A stretch of 64,000 bases of DNA from Hydractinia symbiolongicarpus (GCF_029227915.1 NC_079885.1:21649001-21713000), one strand, 5' to 3'. Positions 25,513 to 37,397 are shown, counted from the stretch's first letter. Translations and numbers: made by a program. The notes: a model not told the origin generated them from the sequence alone.

Positions 25513-25962
25513 CTCTCTCCCAATTCTATTTATAACTTTATAAGCTTACTGTTTTAGGGGTCCAGATTTGGAGTCAGAATATATTTGTTGTCATGGTAAC
25601 TAATCGGTTAACAGGTGATCTTAAACTGAATCACGTGATCGCTATTTTATCCCAAATTTCCCCAATTGTGCTAACAACCATTTGCACCAAATTTAATCGT
25701 CATACGATGTCTCCTTTGTCACTTTCGGAAGTTATGAACGTTATTTAGTCCCTCACATACCCATATAATCACTGAAAAAAAAAACCGCCCTTAAAAATAG
25801 GGTTCTCTTCTGATTGGGCGTTGGTTGAAATGATCTTAAAATCTTAAAAAAATCTATCCTTATATTTGTTATAAAAAAACATATTTTAATAGAATTTTGT
25901 AAAATTTAAGTGCTTTTTAGTTTCTTTTTTATTTTCAGAAGATAAATATACAAAATTACAAA

Positions 25963-27609
25963 ATGGATCTAAAAAGCATAAAATGGACTACAGAAAGTTT
26001 ACAGTTAAAAGATTTCGTTGAAACATACAAGTTACCCCAGATCGTTAGCGTTGAAGAAGGGTTCTATGGTACATGCAATGAGAACTCATTCAGCAGTGGA
26101 CAAAAGTTGAAGTTACATTCAGTAACAAGTGAATTGAGAGCTGTGTGTTATGACAGAAACGAAACATATTGCCAGATACCATTAACATGTCCAAAACTAG
26201 TGGAGTTAAAAATGGATAAATCAAAATATTGCAAATCTGTTGCAGACATAGCACAGTTAAATCCCCTACCAAATTACGTTAAAATTCAAAGCGGTTACTT
26301 TATAAAAGTTGGAATTGAAGAATATAAGGGGATATATCTTGGAGCAGGTGATACATTGAAAATCATGTTTCGAAGAGATGAAATGTCTTCGTTTCAAAGA
26401 AATGAAAAGTTTTTGGTCTTTCAAAATGATAGCGGGGACTTGTTCGAACTGCCTTTTGACTGTTCAGCCGGATTTAAAACGTTTTATTCTCTCGAAACTT
26501 ATCGTTTAAATGAAATTCTACCAAGAGATGCTGGAAATCTGGAGCATCCTGTGTACTTCCAGTTCACCAACTCAACTCCATATTGCGGTATCTTACAATG
26601 CACGCAAATCTGTAACGTTCAGCTTATCATCGGGACAAGTGGAGAAGATCATGTATCGCACGTGTTTAACATTCCATACGATATGGATATTAAAGTGAAA
26701 ATCGCGAAAGGCACGATAACACACGATAATGACTACGAAAACTTTTGTAGAAACTATCACGATTTTAAAGGAATCGAAGAGCATGTAAGAGAATCTCGCA
26801 GTTCTCAAATGTTTAAAACACCATTCGAGGTTTATTCGCACCCCTACAAGCATTATAACAACTCTAATTTATCAAGTAAAAAGAAGAAACCAGTCCCATT
26901 ACCGCCGATTCCAATAGAAAAACGTCCGGTAAAACCTCCACGAGGTAAAGTTCAAAAATCCGATTCGGATTTCCATCGGGAATTTGCTGCAACTGTTAGT
27001 TCTGTCCAGGTTAAACAATCATCTACACCTGGTTTGAACTACGAGCAACCACCCACAGCTATTGTTGAGCCTATCCAGTCTAGGCAACCATCTGCACCAG
27101 ATTTATACTACCGGCAGCCGCCAACAGCTATTCCTGAATCTACCCAAGGCAACTTGTCAACCACATCTGTTTTGAATTCACAGCAACAGTTTACAGTTTC
27201 AGTTAAGTCTATGTTGCCGAACAGGTCAACGGCTCAGACGGAAGTTAAAAAATCTCATGAAGTTAATGAAACACCCGTTCCTGCATCAAGCAAAGAAGAA
27301 CAACCTGAACCATCTGGAACAGTTGGATTACCAAAGGGTGGATTCCAAAAACAACCCGGTAGCTTCCAAAAACAACCCGGTAGCTTCCAAAAAAATCCGG
27401 TTGCAGTAAGACAAATGAGTGTCGGAGAGTTAGGTGAGATTTTAAAGGAACTGAAGTTGGAAAAGCATGTCAATACTTTTGAAGAAAATTTAATCGATGG
27501 GCATTTATTATGCATGTTAACTGATCAAGAACTAAAAGATATTGGTTTAAACGGCTTTGAAATTAGAAAGATAACTAGTTATAAGGAAGGTTGGCGTCCG
27601 AAATTATAG
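25963..27609 (+). CDS. GAREM-like CABIT-SAM adaptor, paralogue A
   Basis: A 548-residue protein coded by one exon; an acceptor (TTTTATTTTCAG, ending at 25938) just upstream implies a 5' exon. The N-terminal ~285 residues form a CABIT region: it opens IKWTTESLQLKDFVETYKLP, as in GAREM/THEMIS proteins, and carries the core LPFDCSAGF at 163-171. Tyr258-Glu-Asn is a pYxN-type GRB2 SH2 motif. The linker holds a proline-rich KKPVPLPPIP segment and a PX3RX2KP match (P317...R321...K324-P325), the known ligand type for GRB2/GADS C-terminal SH3 domains. Three imperfect 23-residue repeats follow (348-416), then short QKQPGSF repeats (about 459-478). A SAM domain fills about 484-548 and ends GWRPKL, close to the GWRPKI end of human GAREM. 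GAREM proteins link activated receptor tyrosine kinases to GRB2/SHP2 and ERK. First of four tandem copies. Confidence 0.85.
   Translation: MDLKSIKWTTESLQLKDFVETYKLPQIVSVEEGFYGTCNENSFSSGQKLKLHSVTSELRAVCYDRNETYCQIPLTCPKLVELKMDKSKYCKSVADIAQLNPLPNYVKIQSGYFIKVGIEEYKGIYLGAGDTLKIMFRRDEMSSFQRNEKFLVFQNDSGDLFELPFDCSAGFKTFYSLETYRLNEILPRDAGNLEHPVYFQFTNSTPYCGILQCTQICNVQLIIGTSGEDHVSHVFNIPYDMDIKVKIAKGTITHDNDYENFCRNYHDFKGIEEHVRESRSSQMFKTPFEVYSHPYKHYNNSNLSSKKKKPVPLPPIPIEKRPVKPPRGKVQKSDSDFHREFAATVSSVQVKQSSTPGLNYEQPPTAIVEPIQSRQPSAPDLYYRQPPTAIPESTQGNLSTTSVLNSQQQFTVSVKSMLPNRSTAQTEVKKSHEVNETPVPASSKEEQPEPSGTVGLPKGGFQKQPGSFQKQPGSFQKNPVAVRQMSVGELGEILKELKLEKHVNTFEENLIDGHLLCMLTDQELKDIGLNGFEIRKITSYKEGWRPKL
27004..27210 (+). 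repeat. Three 69-bp coding repeats (23 residues each) in paralogue A
   Basis: Units 27004-27072, 27073-27141 and 27142-27210 encode 23-residue blocks with a shared S/RQPS-x-P-x-L-x-Y-x-QPPTAI-x-E-type pattern. The third is the most diverged. Repeats one and two each keep a Tyr (NYEQPP, YYRQPP). Paralogues B-D lack this block. Confidence 0.75.
27342..27398 (+). repeat. 21-bp tandem repeat coding QKQPGSF in paralogue A
   Basis: The unit TTCCAAAAACAACCCGGTAGC occurs twice in perfect copies, followed by a third partial and changed copy. It encodes FQKQPGS repeats in the linker just before the SAM domain. The near identity of the units suggests a recent slippage expansion. Confidence 0.85.
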
Positions 27610-30196
27610 AATGTGAACGGTAACTTTTGTTATGGTGATCACATATTTTCTCAATTAAGTTTTACCACTCCGGGTAGGTATACGTGCCCGCGGTAGGTAT
27701 TGTGCGTGTTTGCTATTTCTAAGGTGCCGGTATAGGAAGAGCGCTTTAGCAATTTTGTGCAACCTTAATTAAACGCGGGAAATTTTTTTTTTTGCGTATT
27801 GTCAACTGTGTACTCAGAGTTCTTTTTCTCTTTTTGACAATCTTGGACGGGAGAAAGAAAAAAGAGCCCTGAGGACGAGGTTGAAGTATTGAAATATTAT
27901 TAAGTCTTAATACACCAAGAGGTTAGTTTGTACATAAGAGATATTTCTATATGGTTTGAAGCAATAACGCTACCTCGCCTCCATGGTTTTTGCCTTTTTG
28001 ACTCGAGGCTGGCGGCAAAGAAACATGCTAGCCGTCAGCGCTAGCGGTTTTAACATCAGACAAGAAACCCTGGGGATGACAATGACGATATCATTATTTT
28101 TTACACAAACGTCATGGGTTTGCGCTATAAGTCGTGTGAGTGTGTAATATTCTTGCTTCCATAAATTAGCGCACGCAAGGTAGCGCACGAACACAAACTG
28201 GAACTTGAGGTTGTATCTGTAAAAATATTTTCACCGCATAGGGTGACGAGAGACATAGAAAGCAATTTTGTGGGTCTTAACTTTCAACTAATGTATTTCC
28301 GTTTAATAAAAGAAACTTTCATTTTAAATAGAGTCACATGTTTTTTTTTGTATTTCTTTTACTCTTATTGAAAAAATCGTTCTTAAATGCGATTGGTCAA
28401 GTTTCAAGGTGCATATGTTTATATTTTCAGGCTTGTCCACCCTAATTTAATGTTTTTTACGCAAGAAAAAGAATATTGTAGTTGTCAGAAGTTCATTGTG
28501 AAAATTGAAATTATTAAAAAAAAACGGTAATTCTTTCATTACACCCTGCTTGACTCTAATTAAGATGAGTTGCGCTCTGCCAGAAATGCTTGAATGGGAT
28601 TGGTTTCTAATTTGTCAAAACAATTACTTCTGAGCCAATCACAGTAGCGAATTAACATACCCGTAAAACTCCGCATATTAAAGCCGGATTTTTTACTTAG
28701 AAATACAACATGTCGTGACATTCTTTTGTTCTATCCAGCCCGACGTGGGTTGAAAAAGCCATATAAAAGCTAGGTGAATTTTATATCACTTACAAGTGAG
28801 CCGGCCCGGTACAACCAGATCCCCCTACAATCTTTTAAACAGAAATTGAATACGAAAATTTACAACATATGAACGACGTTACAAATTCAAATCAACTACT
28901 TTAGGAGCAGAAACTTTCGCGTATAGAAACTTTCGCGAATAGAAAAAAACGCAAATTTTATGAAATAAACTTTCGCGTTTTGCAGTTCGCGAATCGAAGA
29001 AAAAGTCTATTTTTGCGTGAAAAAACTTTCGCGCATGAGTAAAAAATAAGATTTTCTTCTTAATTTTCCTTATTTTTCCTGCTTTGTTTAATGTAAAAAC
29101 ATTTCTTCAACTTCCCACTCAGAATCAGTTTCGCCATAGGTTTCTCCATCTTCTCCAATGTACCGCTGAATTTTGCTACCACATAACAAATTGAAATTCT
29201 CCTACCGTGTTATTTTGAGTCTGTCGAAGACAGAGCCGTTGGCAACCTTTTTGATTTCCGCCGGCGAAGGCGGAATCTTTAATATCGCCTGGGAAGATAG
29301 AGAGATAGATAGATAGAGACAGCCCAGAGCCTGGACGCCTAAAACTTGTCCGGGCTAAAGCTTAAATCCTTGTTTTGACAGATTCTTTTCTGAGAACGAG
29401 GCTAAATTCAGTTTTAAAGACAATTAATTCTGATATATATCACAACCAAATCTCGGTATAAGTTACGGGAAATAGCAAAGCATGGTTTTCCTTTGTTACG
29501 TTGTGTCATTCGTAAAGAGTGAGCCAATGACATAAATTTTTAGGACTTACGTACAGGGCACTTTGGTTACACTAATAAGCGCAAGAAATGAACACATAAA
29601 ATTTGGTACTTATTACAAAAATACCAATGGGTTTGTTTACAAAGAAAACAGCCTCGATGTTGTTTGATGTTGTTCTTACAGGTAGCTTAGCTACTATAGT
29701 TACATTTAGGATTAAACTAGCATTTATTACTTAATACTCAGTAAAATAGGTCAAGTTTGAATATTAAACTTTTTCGCTATAGCTAGCTAGACTAAGCATG
29801 AAAGGAGCTGGGTTAAAAGTCAAAACTTAAAGAGGAAAATTACATCACATTTTTTAAGATTATACTACACATATTTGAGAACACCTGAAAAATGCATTGT
29901 TCATCAAGTTACCCCATATGGCTAATATGGAAGATTTCTTCATAAAAAGCATCAAAACTTTTTTCGTGTGGATTACTTTTACATTAACAAAAATTTAAAA
30001 TTTGAAGATAAACTTTTGCGATTTTGTCATTCATTAGTTTTCAAATTTCTCGCTGGAAATTTTTAAGGTTTAAAACCCATGTCTCACAGTAACTTTTTCG
30101 TTCTTATCCTAATGTTAATACGTGAGTTGTGCAACAACTTTTGCAGGAAAATAAAAACACATCAAGAGAAAAAGTTTGTTATTAAAATATTATAAA

Positions 30197-30327
30197 CTAG
30201 TTGTTAGCCCGTGGAAAATCCACGGTTCGCCCATCCTTTTTATACTGCATTGCGTGCTTCTCGCTATTGCACAGCTAAGCTACCATTTTGCGTGACAGAC
30301 AGATGTATACGGGTATTATAATATAGA
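30197..30327 (-). mobile_element. Non-autonomous Helitron-like element
   Basis: On the minus strand it starts TCTATATTATAATACCCG and ends with a GTGGATTTTCCAC hairpin followed by GGGCTAACAACTAG. The 5' TC, the 3' CTAG (CTRR) and the hairpin about 10 bp before the end are the classical Helitron end signals. The insertion lies between A and T. Confidence 0.7.
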
Positions 30328-31867
30328 TTAATTTCAAACCGATTAGTCCCTGCAGTCATTTTGGTGTCAGCGGTATGAAAAACTATGCAACAATACTAAG
30401 TAAAAGTCCTATTACTTCAGTAAAAATTGAAATAATGACTTGAAACTTAGTATTACATGTTTTTAGACCAGTTTGATGAAATGAACCCAAAAATTTTTTT
30501 TACTACTATCATAGCTTCTGAGTTCTTAATTTTGGCCATTTTTGGAGACGCCGATAAACTTTTTTTGACAGCATATCAATTTTGACAAGCCATGTGTACC
30601 GAAAACATTCTAAGTGATTCTCAGGATTAAAAATAATTCAAACAGATAAAATGTGTCCCAGGTTTAGGACTAAATACCTTATCCAGCTCAGAGAAAGTGG
30701 GAATGAGCTTCTAAAGCACAGTGTTAAATACATAATCTAAATTTTATGCCGTATAAATACAAAGTGGTTAGAAAGTTATTTTTTGTACACCTGGATCTGC
30801 AACACGTTTACCTTGCACTAATCGCCCCGTCTGGTGCCACTCGCAATTAATTTTTGAATATCCACAGGAACTTTTTATGCAAAATGAAAAATGCTAAACA
30901 ACTGTATTTGCTTTGCAGAAGTAACAATAGGCTTTATCTTTATCATAAGTCGTGTGAATGTTGGTTTATGAAAAAGATATTATACCCTTAATGCTATAAG
31001 TGCTCCACTGGATTTGTAACACATTACACTAAGTGTCCTCCATGTGAAACAGTTTACGCTTTACTAAGTCTTAACCTGAAGACTTTAGGTCTTCCCACTT
31101 AAAGTGAATATTACTTCTGGCTATACTTTCCCAAATTTTGTTATTTCATAAAAGAAAACTGAAAATCTACAAAATTATTTATATATATGTGCAGAAATTT
31201 ATTTATGAAATATAGGTTTCAGTTTGTTGTGGAAACATGTTTACCAACATGCAATGTCTTGCATACCTAACTAGCTATATACTCAAGTCTTGAATGTTCA
31301 CTGTTATGGGAGGTCCAAATAACTACCTAGCTTTTTTTTATTTAAAATGACAGAATGCCTTACAAAATCTTTTGTGCAGCTAGCTACATTAAAGCAATAT
31401 ATTTAGCTTTTGTACTTTATCACTTAATTATTTAATAACAAATGCGCCCTGGAGTGCTGGCATGGTACTGGCTAGGTAGCTTAAAATCACAAAATAAATA
31501 TTATCCAGATGTGACCATCCCTCATCATCAGACATCGGAACGGCGTTTCTGTTCTTTACTTTTCATTGTAGGGTACCTCAAATTCTTGTAAATCCAATTA
31601 ACAAAAATTACTTAAGAATTCCTCTTCTTGTATATTTGCAGCTTATTGACACCCTCTTATTTTAGAATATTCTCAGAAATAATAGACCAAAAGAAATTAC
31701 ATCACAGTTTCTTGTCCACCGCCCACGTGTGTTTGAGAACAACCCACACAAAAAAGTTCGTTATTTTTTAAATTATTTGTGTAAAAATTACTATTTTATT
31801 CACGATAAACCACTTGTCAGTCATTTTATTCCTCCAAAAAGAATCCTATCCAAGGTGCTTTTCTATT

Positions 31868-31952
31868 AGTGCTGAATTTAATAATTGACATGATTCAGCA
31901 TAGTTTTTAAAAGGGTCTGATTGCAAAATATGATTGTCAAAGTTCAGCACTT
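31868..31952. mobile_element. Small palindromic element with AGTGCTGAA ends
   Basis: AGTGCTGAATTTA at the left pairs with AAGTTCAGCACTT at the right. A single arm of the same sequence (AAAGTTCAGCACTT) occurs near 33496. Confidence 0.55.
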
Positions 31953-33875
31953 GTAATATTTTTGTATTTGTGTACTCAGCTTCTAAAACACCGACAAGAG
32001 ACATTATAAGTTCCTCTGGGTGATTACATTAATGTTGGTTGAAAAAAACCTGAATGATGAGAAGCATGTGTTTTTGAATGGGTATAGGACAATAAACTTA
32101 TTTAATTTCCCTTGGCCTTGCATCAATCAAATTCTGAAGAAATAAACACTTTTAAAATGATTTTGTCAAATTTGGAAATTGTTGGTATGGTTGGAACTTT
32201 GCATATAAAATTAGTAAAGTTGCCGGATTGTTTAGTTTTTTTCTTTTATACTTTTCCGAATTAGCCTTAATTATTTATGAGATGAAAAACAGCGCTTTCA
32301 ATTCCATTGACTTGGCCATCCCTTAAAAGCACTGGAAGCTTCACTATATGAAAATGTTTTCTTTTTCTTTTAGATTGTGTGCAATGGGAGTGAGTGATGT
32401 AATCTTTCAATGCGTGTGATGAAAAGAAAGCGAAACCGTTATTGTTTTTTCTGCCAAAAATTTATTTAATAAATCTTGATAAAGTTAAAAAACTGTTTTG
32501 ATTTGTTTGTTTTTGTTTTAATTGTTTCCCGTGAGTTTTCGAAATTCGTTCCAGCAGATTCTGTGGCTTCTAGTGCCGGTATTTTTACGTGAAAAAAATA
32601 CTATTTTGTTGTAAGGTCATTTACGAAATCGTTAACGTTAGGACCAACTTCTGCGGGTTGTACAACTCGATGTATTACATATCTTTCGGAATACTGCTAA
32701 AAGTGTAATTTTGTATTGCGCTCTTTACTTTTATCATTCTGTGGGAAAAGGCGGTACAAAATTTTGACACGCGTTATTCGTTTTTGTTAGTTTCGCGTAA
32801 TCTAATTTTCTCGCACATTTTGAAAAGAATATCCCACGCACATTAAATACTCGCGCAGTCTATTCGCAAAAAAAAAGGAGTTAATTATCTTTAATTATCT
32901 TTAAGCCAATAAGAATCCTAATAGTGCAACAAATTGTTTTATTATCCAATGAACATTACTTTATTTTAAAGTTTATAATCGAAAGTTAAAGCTCGTGCAG
33001 TGTAGCATAATGAAGATCGCCTTATAATGCGCCATCATTTCCCTCTGTACAATTTTGCAAGAACGTAGACTAAAGCTATTATTCATGAATTTTAATTTAG
33101 AGGAATTGTTGAGGCTGAATATTTTTGGTGTAAGATTTATAGCTATAAAATCGTGACAATGTGTCATAAAAGAAAAAATAAGAATATGTAGTCTAAAAAT
33201 AAACTTTCCTAACTGATTATGTAAAAAAAATTTGCTGCCACCTTTAAAGATATTTTCCAAGCTGTTTTTCAGAGAAAAAGAGAAAATAGATAAATTTTCA
33301 GCCTTGCCGTTGTTCTTATTTTGTTTTTATTGTTCATCAATTTTCAGGATTATTATTTTTCTTTTAAAATTGTTCCTATAGAGAAATGAAGTTTATGTAA
33401 GTTAAGTTAGCTATGATTTACAGTTACAATAATAATCAAAAATTGAATTTTAAAATTTTAGAATATATAATGATTTTGTTCCCCCAGTCTTCTTCAAAGT
33501 TCAGCACTTTTTCAGATTATTGCTAATGGCGGAAATCTTTAAGCCACAGGGCTTCTTGTTAATTTTATAATGACTTTGCACACACAGAGAAATGTTTAGC
33601 ATGGCAAAGATGAAGAAAGACACAAAAGTTGTAATAGAATGATAGACTGAAAAATGGAAAATATTGTGTACGTATTATCCATCCATGTGTCATTTTTTTG
33701 ATAACAACGAATTCCAGGAAAGAGCCTTAAATTTGTGAAAAAACTTTCGCGTTTTCTAAATTGGCTATGATTTCGCGTGAAAAATCTTTTGCGTTTTGCT
33801 GTTTTGAAATTTGTATAGGCAAAACCTTTCGTGAAAAAGGGCTAAAAGCGCGAAAGTTCCTGCCCTTAAAGTAGT

Positions 33876-34563
33876 CCTCTAACAAGCGGACACCATTGGT
33901 GAAAAAATGTCCGCTAATTAGAGGTGTTTTTCGAAAAGTTGATATTTTCAGGCTAATTTTCGATAAATCATGTATATTTTTTCTTTTTTGTTGTTGTGGG
34001 GTTGTGTGATTGTTAAGACAAAAAGGAATAAAAATTGAAAAAATGATCGCAGAAGAGATGTACGATCAAGATATTATCATTATCCGTGCCAAACATTTGG
34101 TCAAACATCATTAAGCCTCATTCGCTTACCTACCATGTTCATATAAATATTTGGACTTTCCTCATCAGAAAAAGTGTAAGAGAGAAAGAGAGTCAGCAAA
34201 AAAAGAAAACGAAGACGTTACCATAATCAGGCGTACAAATTCTTTGAGAGAAGAGGCAAATTATTGGGGCATTTAAAAGGCTTCGTCAAGGTTCCTTACT
34301 TTCACTGTAACCTTTATATAAACTAAAGTTGTCGGCAAAAGGGTGAATCGTGGAGAACATGGGCTTAAAATCGTTTTTATTGCCCAACAAAAGCCATAAA
34401 GTGGTTGGTAAAAAAGCTAGAGAAGAAGCCTAATTGTTTTTATTATAAATGTTTAAAATAGCAACGACAATAAAACTGTCCACTAATTAGAAAGAAAAAA
34501 GTTCAAAAATATCCATGTTGTGTATAGAAATGTGTCCGCTTATTCATTGTCCGCTTTCTGAAA
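33876..34563. mobile_element. Degenerate element with AAGCGGACA ends
   Basis: CTCTAACAAGCGGACACC at the left and GTGTCCGCTTATTCATTG at the right form inverted ends. Inner copies GTCCGCTAATTAGAGG and GTCCACTAATTAGAAAG repeat the theme. Such ends are common on pogo/Tigger-like transposons. No coding capacity was seen. Confidence 0.5.
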
Positions 34564-35097
34564 ACTTTTTCATGAGATTCTGACCAGAATTTGATCGATG
34601 TAATGAAACCTGTCCCTTAGTCCTAGGCCTCCTAGGTTAATGAAAAAGTCAAACAAAAAATTTACATTGGTAGCATGTGCAAATCTTGATGGCATTAATT
34701 TTAGCAATTATTAAATTAAATTTCACACTTTTCGCGTATATTAGTTAAGTTAGCAAAAGTCTTGTACCCGCTGCAAACTACCATTCGCGAAAATTAATGC
34801 ATGGGAAAAAGTCTAGAAATGTCAATAATTTACGAATTTTTATGCTAATTTACGTCATTCGCGAAAATGAATACCCGCAAAATGTAATTTTGTGCGAGAC
34901 GCGATGTAATATACACGATTAAATAATTAAATTTTGACAAACAAAAATGAAAGTCATAAATTTTAAAAACTTCCACAATCAATAATTTCCCTAAATACTT
35001 CCAGTTTTTAACTTTCTGCGGCTCATATCCATTATTAAGATATTTTTTCGCTAAAATATTTTTGCAAATGTCTTGAAACTTGCAAAACAACATAGCT

Positions 35098-36495
35098 ATG
35101 ATGTCTTATGATAACTTACAACGCATCAAATGGAGTACAGAAAGTTTAAAGTTAAAAGATTTTATTATGAAGTACAAATTACCACAAATTGTTTGTGTCA
35201 AAGATGGATATTATGGATCAAGCAAACACGACACGTTCAGCAGTGGAGAAAAATTAAAGTTGCACTCAGTAACAAGTGAATTAAGAGCTGTATGTTACAA
35301 CAAAAACGAAATATGTTATCAAATACCAATAAAAACTCAAGAAATGGTCGAATTAAATGATATCAGATCAAGTCTTTGTAAAACAGTTGCAGATGTGGCA
35401 AAACTAAAACCATTGCCAAAGTATTTTGAAGTCCAAAGTGGATACTTCGCCTTAGTGGGTGGTGACGAAAAAGGCGTTTACATTGAAAGCAAGGAAAGAT
35501 TGGAAGTGTTATGTAAAAAACCCACCACCTTAAAAGACAACAATGAGAAATTCTTAACATGTCGCAGTAACAATGGCGAAATAATCAAATTACCATTTAA
35601 TTGCGAAGCAGGTTTCAAGCCAGTGTATTCTGGACAAACCTATTACTTGAATGAGATTCTCTCCAACCAAGCTATAACTTTAGAGCAGCCAGTACATTTC
35701 AAATTCACCAATCCCCAATGTTCACATCACAAGCTTGGTGTCTTAAAATGTAGCGAGGTTTGCAACATTAATTTTGTTATTGCTTCAAGCGAACAGGACA
35801 GTTCATCGAATGTTTTTAGTATTCCACTCGAGATCGAAATTACCGTTACCGTTGCAGAAGGCGCAAATAGATTCGACAACGATTACGAGAATATTCGGAT
35901 CAATTATCACAATTTTGTAGGAATCGAGGACGAAGTAAAAATTTCACAAAGTTCTCACATTTTCCGTTCCTCACTCGAAGTGCATGGGTTGCTGCATAGA
36001 AAACTCAAACGGAAACCAAGTCATTCTAAAAAACGTCCTACCACTGCTGAAGGACAGGAAGACACGGTTCCTTTAAATGTGGGAGAAAAAACAGTTCAAT
36101 TATCACACAGTCAAGGGGAAAATTATTATTCTCGTATAGACCAGTTAATTACAGTTGACTCGATTAAAGCAGATGCTCAAATAAATACAAACGTTACAGT
36201 TAATCGAGACATTCTAAACCCTGTTGTGGATTTCGGTACGTCTGCTGAAGTTAACTCATGTGAGAAAGAGCTAGAGGAAGAAGTGTGTGATGTCAAACAT
36301 ATGAGCATTAGCGAACTGTGTGACGTGTTAAAAGAGCTGCGGTTGGAAAGACACGTGGAAACATTTAAAGAAAATTTAATCGATGGCGAATTGTTGTGCG
36401 CACTCGAAGATGAAGAACTCAAAGACATTGGATTAAATAATTTCGAAATTAAAAAGCTGGTCAAATATGAAAATGGCTGGCGTCCAAAGCTGTAA
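35098..36495 (+). CDS. GAREM-like CABIT-SAM adaptor, paralogue B
   Basis: A 465-residue protein in one coding exon. The start is the first of two adjacent ATGs (35098 and 35101); the frame is open further upstream but only through a TTG. The N-terminus (RIKWSTESLKLKDFIMKYKL) and the CABIT core LPFNCEAGF (from residue 165) align with paralogue A. Tyr263-Glu-Asn is again present just after the CABIT region (DNDYENIRINYHNF). The linker is short and basic (LHRKLKRKPSHSKKRP) and lacks the PX3RX2KP site of A. The SAM domain (about 402-465) ends GWRPKL. Its expected role is a receptor-kinase/ERK pathway adaptor, by family. It lies 7.5 kb downstream of A, the gap being filled with mobile-element sequence, and 1.3 kb upstream of C. 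Confidence 0.84.
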   Translation: MMSYDNLQRIKWSTESLKLKDFIMKYKLPQIVCVKDGYYGSSKHDTFSSGEKLKLHSVTSELRAVCYNKNEICYQIPIKTQEMVELNDIRSSLCKTVADVAKLKPLPKYFEVQSGYFALVGGDEKGVYIESKERLEVLCKKPTTLKDNNEKFLTCRSNNGEIIKLPFNCEAGFKPVYSGQTYYLNEILSNQAITLEQPVHFKFTNPQCSHHKLGVLKCSEVCNINFVIASSEQDSSSNVFSIPLEIEITVTVAEGANRFDNDYENIRINYHNFVGIEDEVKISQSSHIFRSSLEVHGLLHRKLKRKPSHSKKRPTTAEGQEDTVPLNVGEKTVQLSHSQGENYYSRIDQLITVDSIKADAQINTNVTVNRDILNPVVDFGTSAEVNSCEKELEEEVCDVKHMSISELCDVLKELRLERHVETFKENLIDGELLCALEDEELKDIGLNNFEIKKLVKYENGWRPKL

Positions 36496-36523
36496 GAAGT
36501 TTCGTATGTACACATATTTAAAA

Positions 36524-36620
36524 CAACCTCATTTCCAGGGCATTTTGCCTTTTTAATTAATTTGATAGCTGTGCTTCGTTATAAGGGCTCAAGGACCAAG
36601 ATACCCTGAGGACCACGATG
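36524..36620. mobile_element. Diverged palindromic MITE of the CAACCTCG family
   Basis: The left end CAACCTCATTTCCAGGGC and the right end ACCCTGAGGACCACGATG are imperfect inverted repeats. It starts 28 bp after the stop codon of paralogue B, so it may lie in the 3' untranslated region. TATTTAAA-like sequence flanks both sides. Confidence 0.5.
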
Positions 36621-37058
36621 TATATTTAAAGAGGATATCGCAACAGTCTCGCGATATAATCATTTTGAACGATATTGTAAATATGTTAACAGCGAAACTT
36701 ACTTTATAGTAGACGGAAGCATTATTTTAAAAAACAAATCGGGAATATTTAAAGACCACTGTCAATTCATTTTTATTTTTTTCTTGCAAGTTTTAACGGA
36801 TGGCATATTAGCCTTAATCTACCTACTTACTAGCGAGTTCACGATTCATGTACTTCATCACTTTATTTCAACACACAGCAACGCAGCATCCTCCAACCAA
36901 CGGCCAATAAAATTTGGTCACTAATGGTGCATGGTATTAGATATTAAACACATTTTCACTTTTGTATGTTATTTTGAACGTATAATTCTCTCGAATTGAA
37001 AATCAATGATGTAGTTGCAAAATGGCTGACAAAACAGCATAGGTTGTAAGTAGAAGTA

Positions 37059-37180
37059 CAGTAAAATCCCGGATAAAAGCCCACCCGGATATAAGTCCAG
37101 TTGAATATAGGTTATCCGAATATAGGCCCATCTCAAAAGACCTTTACCGGTTATAAACACAAGATCCGGGAATTTTACAG
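37059..37180. mobile_element. pogo-like MITE
   Basis: The 122-bp element starts CAGTAAAATCCCGGAT and ends ATCCGGGAATTTTACAG. Terminal CAGT-type ends with a flanking TA on the left fit pogo/Tc1-mariner MITEs. The interior holds repeated CCGAATATAGG-like motifs. Confidence 0.65.
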
Positions 37181-37397
37181 CATTGACAGTCGGTATTAAA
37201 TTTCTCATTACTGCTTAGCTTTTCTATTGTCTTATATAATCTTTGATCTGAAAATTCCATTACAATCACGACAAAATATGGAATTGCAAGTGGTCTGATA
37301 AAAAACAAATATGGTTTGGATTAGAACAATTTTCTCGTTGCTATTGGCAACTTTCATGCTCTACATATATTCCACACATTTCATATTAGTTTGTTAT

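Larger units (their letters stand above)
17233..25938. other. Gene-poor interval between the BEN gene and paralogue A
   Basis: Besides the relics listed separately, no intact gene was recognised. A strong donor-like GAAAAGGTAAGT lies near 18260 after a short open stretch (18132-18230), which could be a 5' exon of something unseen. A partial CAACCTCG-family end lies near 24231, and a GTTAGCTAGCTAGCTAAC palindrome near 17632. The rest is A+T-rich and shows nothing definite. Confidence 0.45.
28895..33875. mobile_element. Possible 5-kb transposon with 27-bp terminal inverted repeats
   Basis: The 27 bases at 28895-28921 (ACTACTTTAGGAGCAG...) match the reverse complement of 33849-33875 at 24 of 27 positions. 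Both ends continue inward with repeated CTTTCGCG motifs. Near the left end, on the minus strand, an open stretch (about 29093-29205) encodes an acidic peptide containing KIQRYIGEDGETYGETDSEW and then a stop, which could be the tail of a transposase. Later insertions lie inside (Helitron-like 30197-30327, palindrome 31868-31952). No intact transposase was seen. The alternative is two independent copies of one short repeat in opposite orientation. Confidence 0.4.

Noticed and set aside
35080-35097. Paralogue B start at 35080
   Set aside because: The codon there is TTG; the first ATG in frame is 35098, matching the starts of its paralogues.
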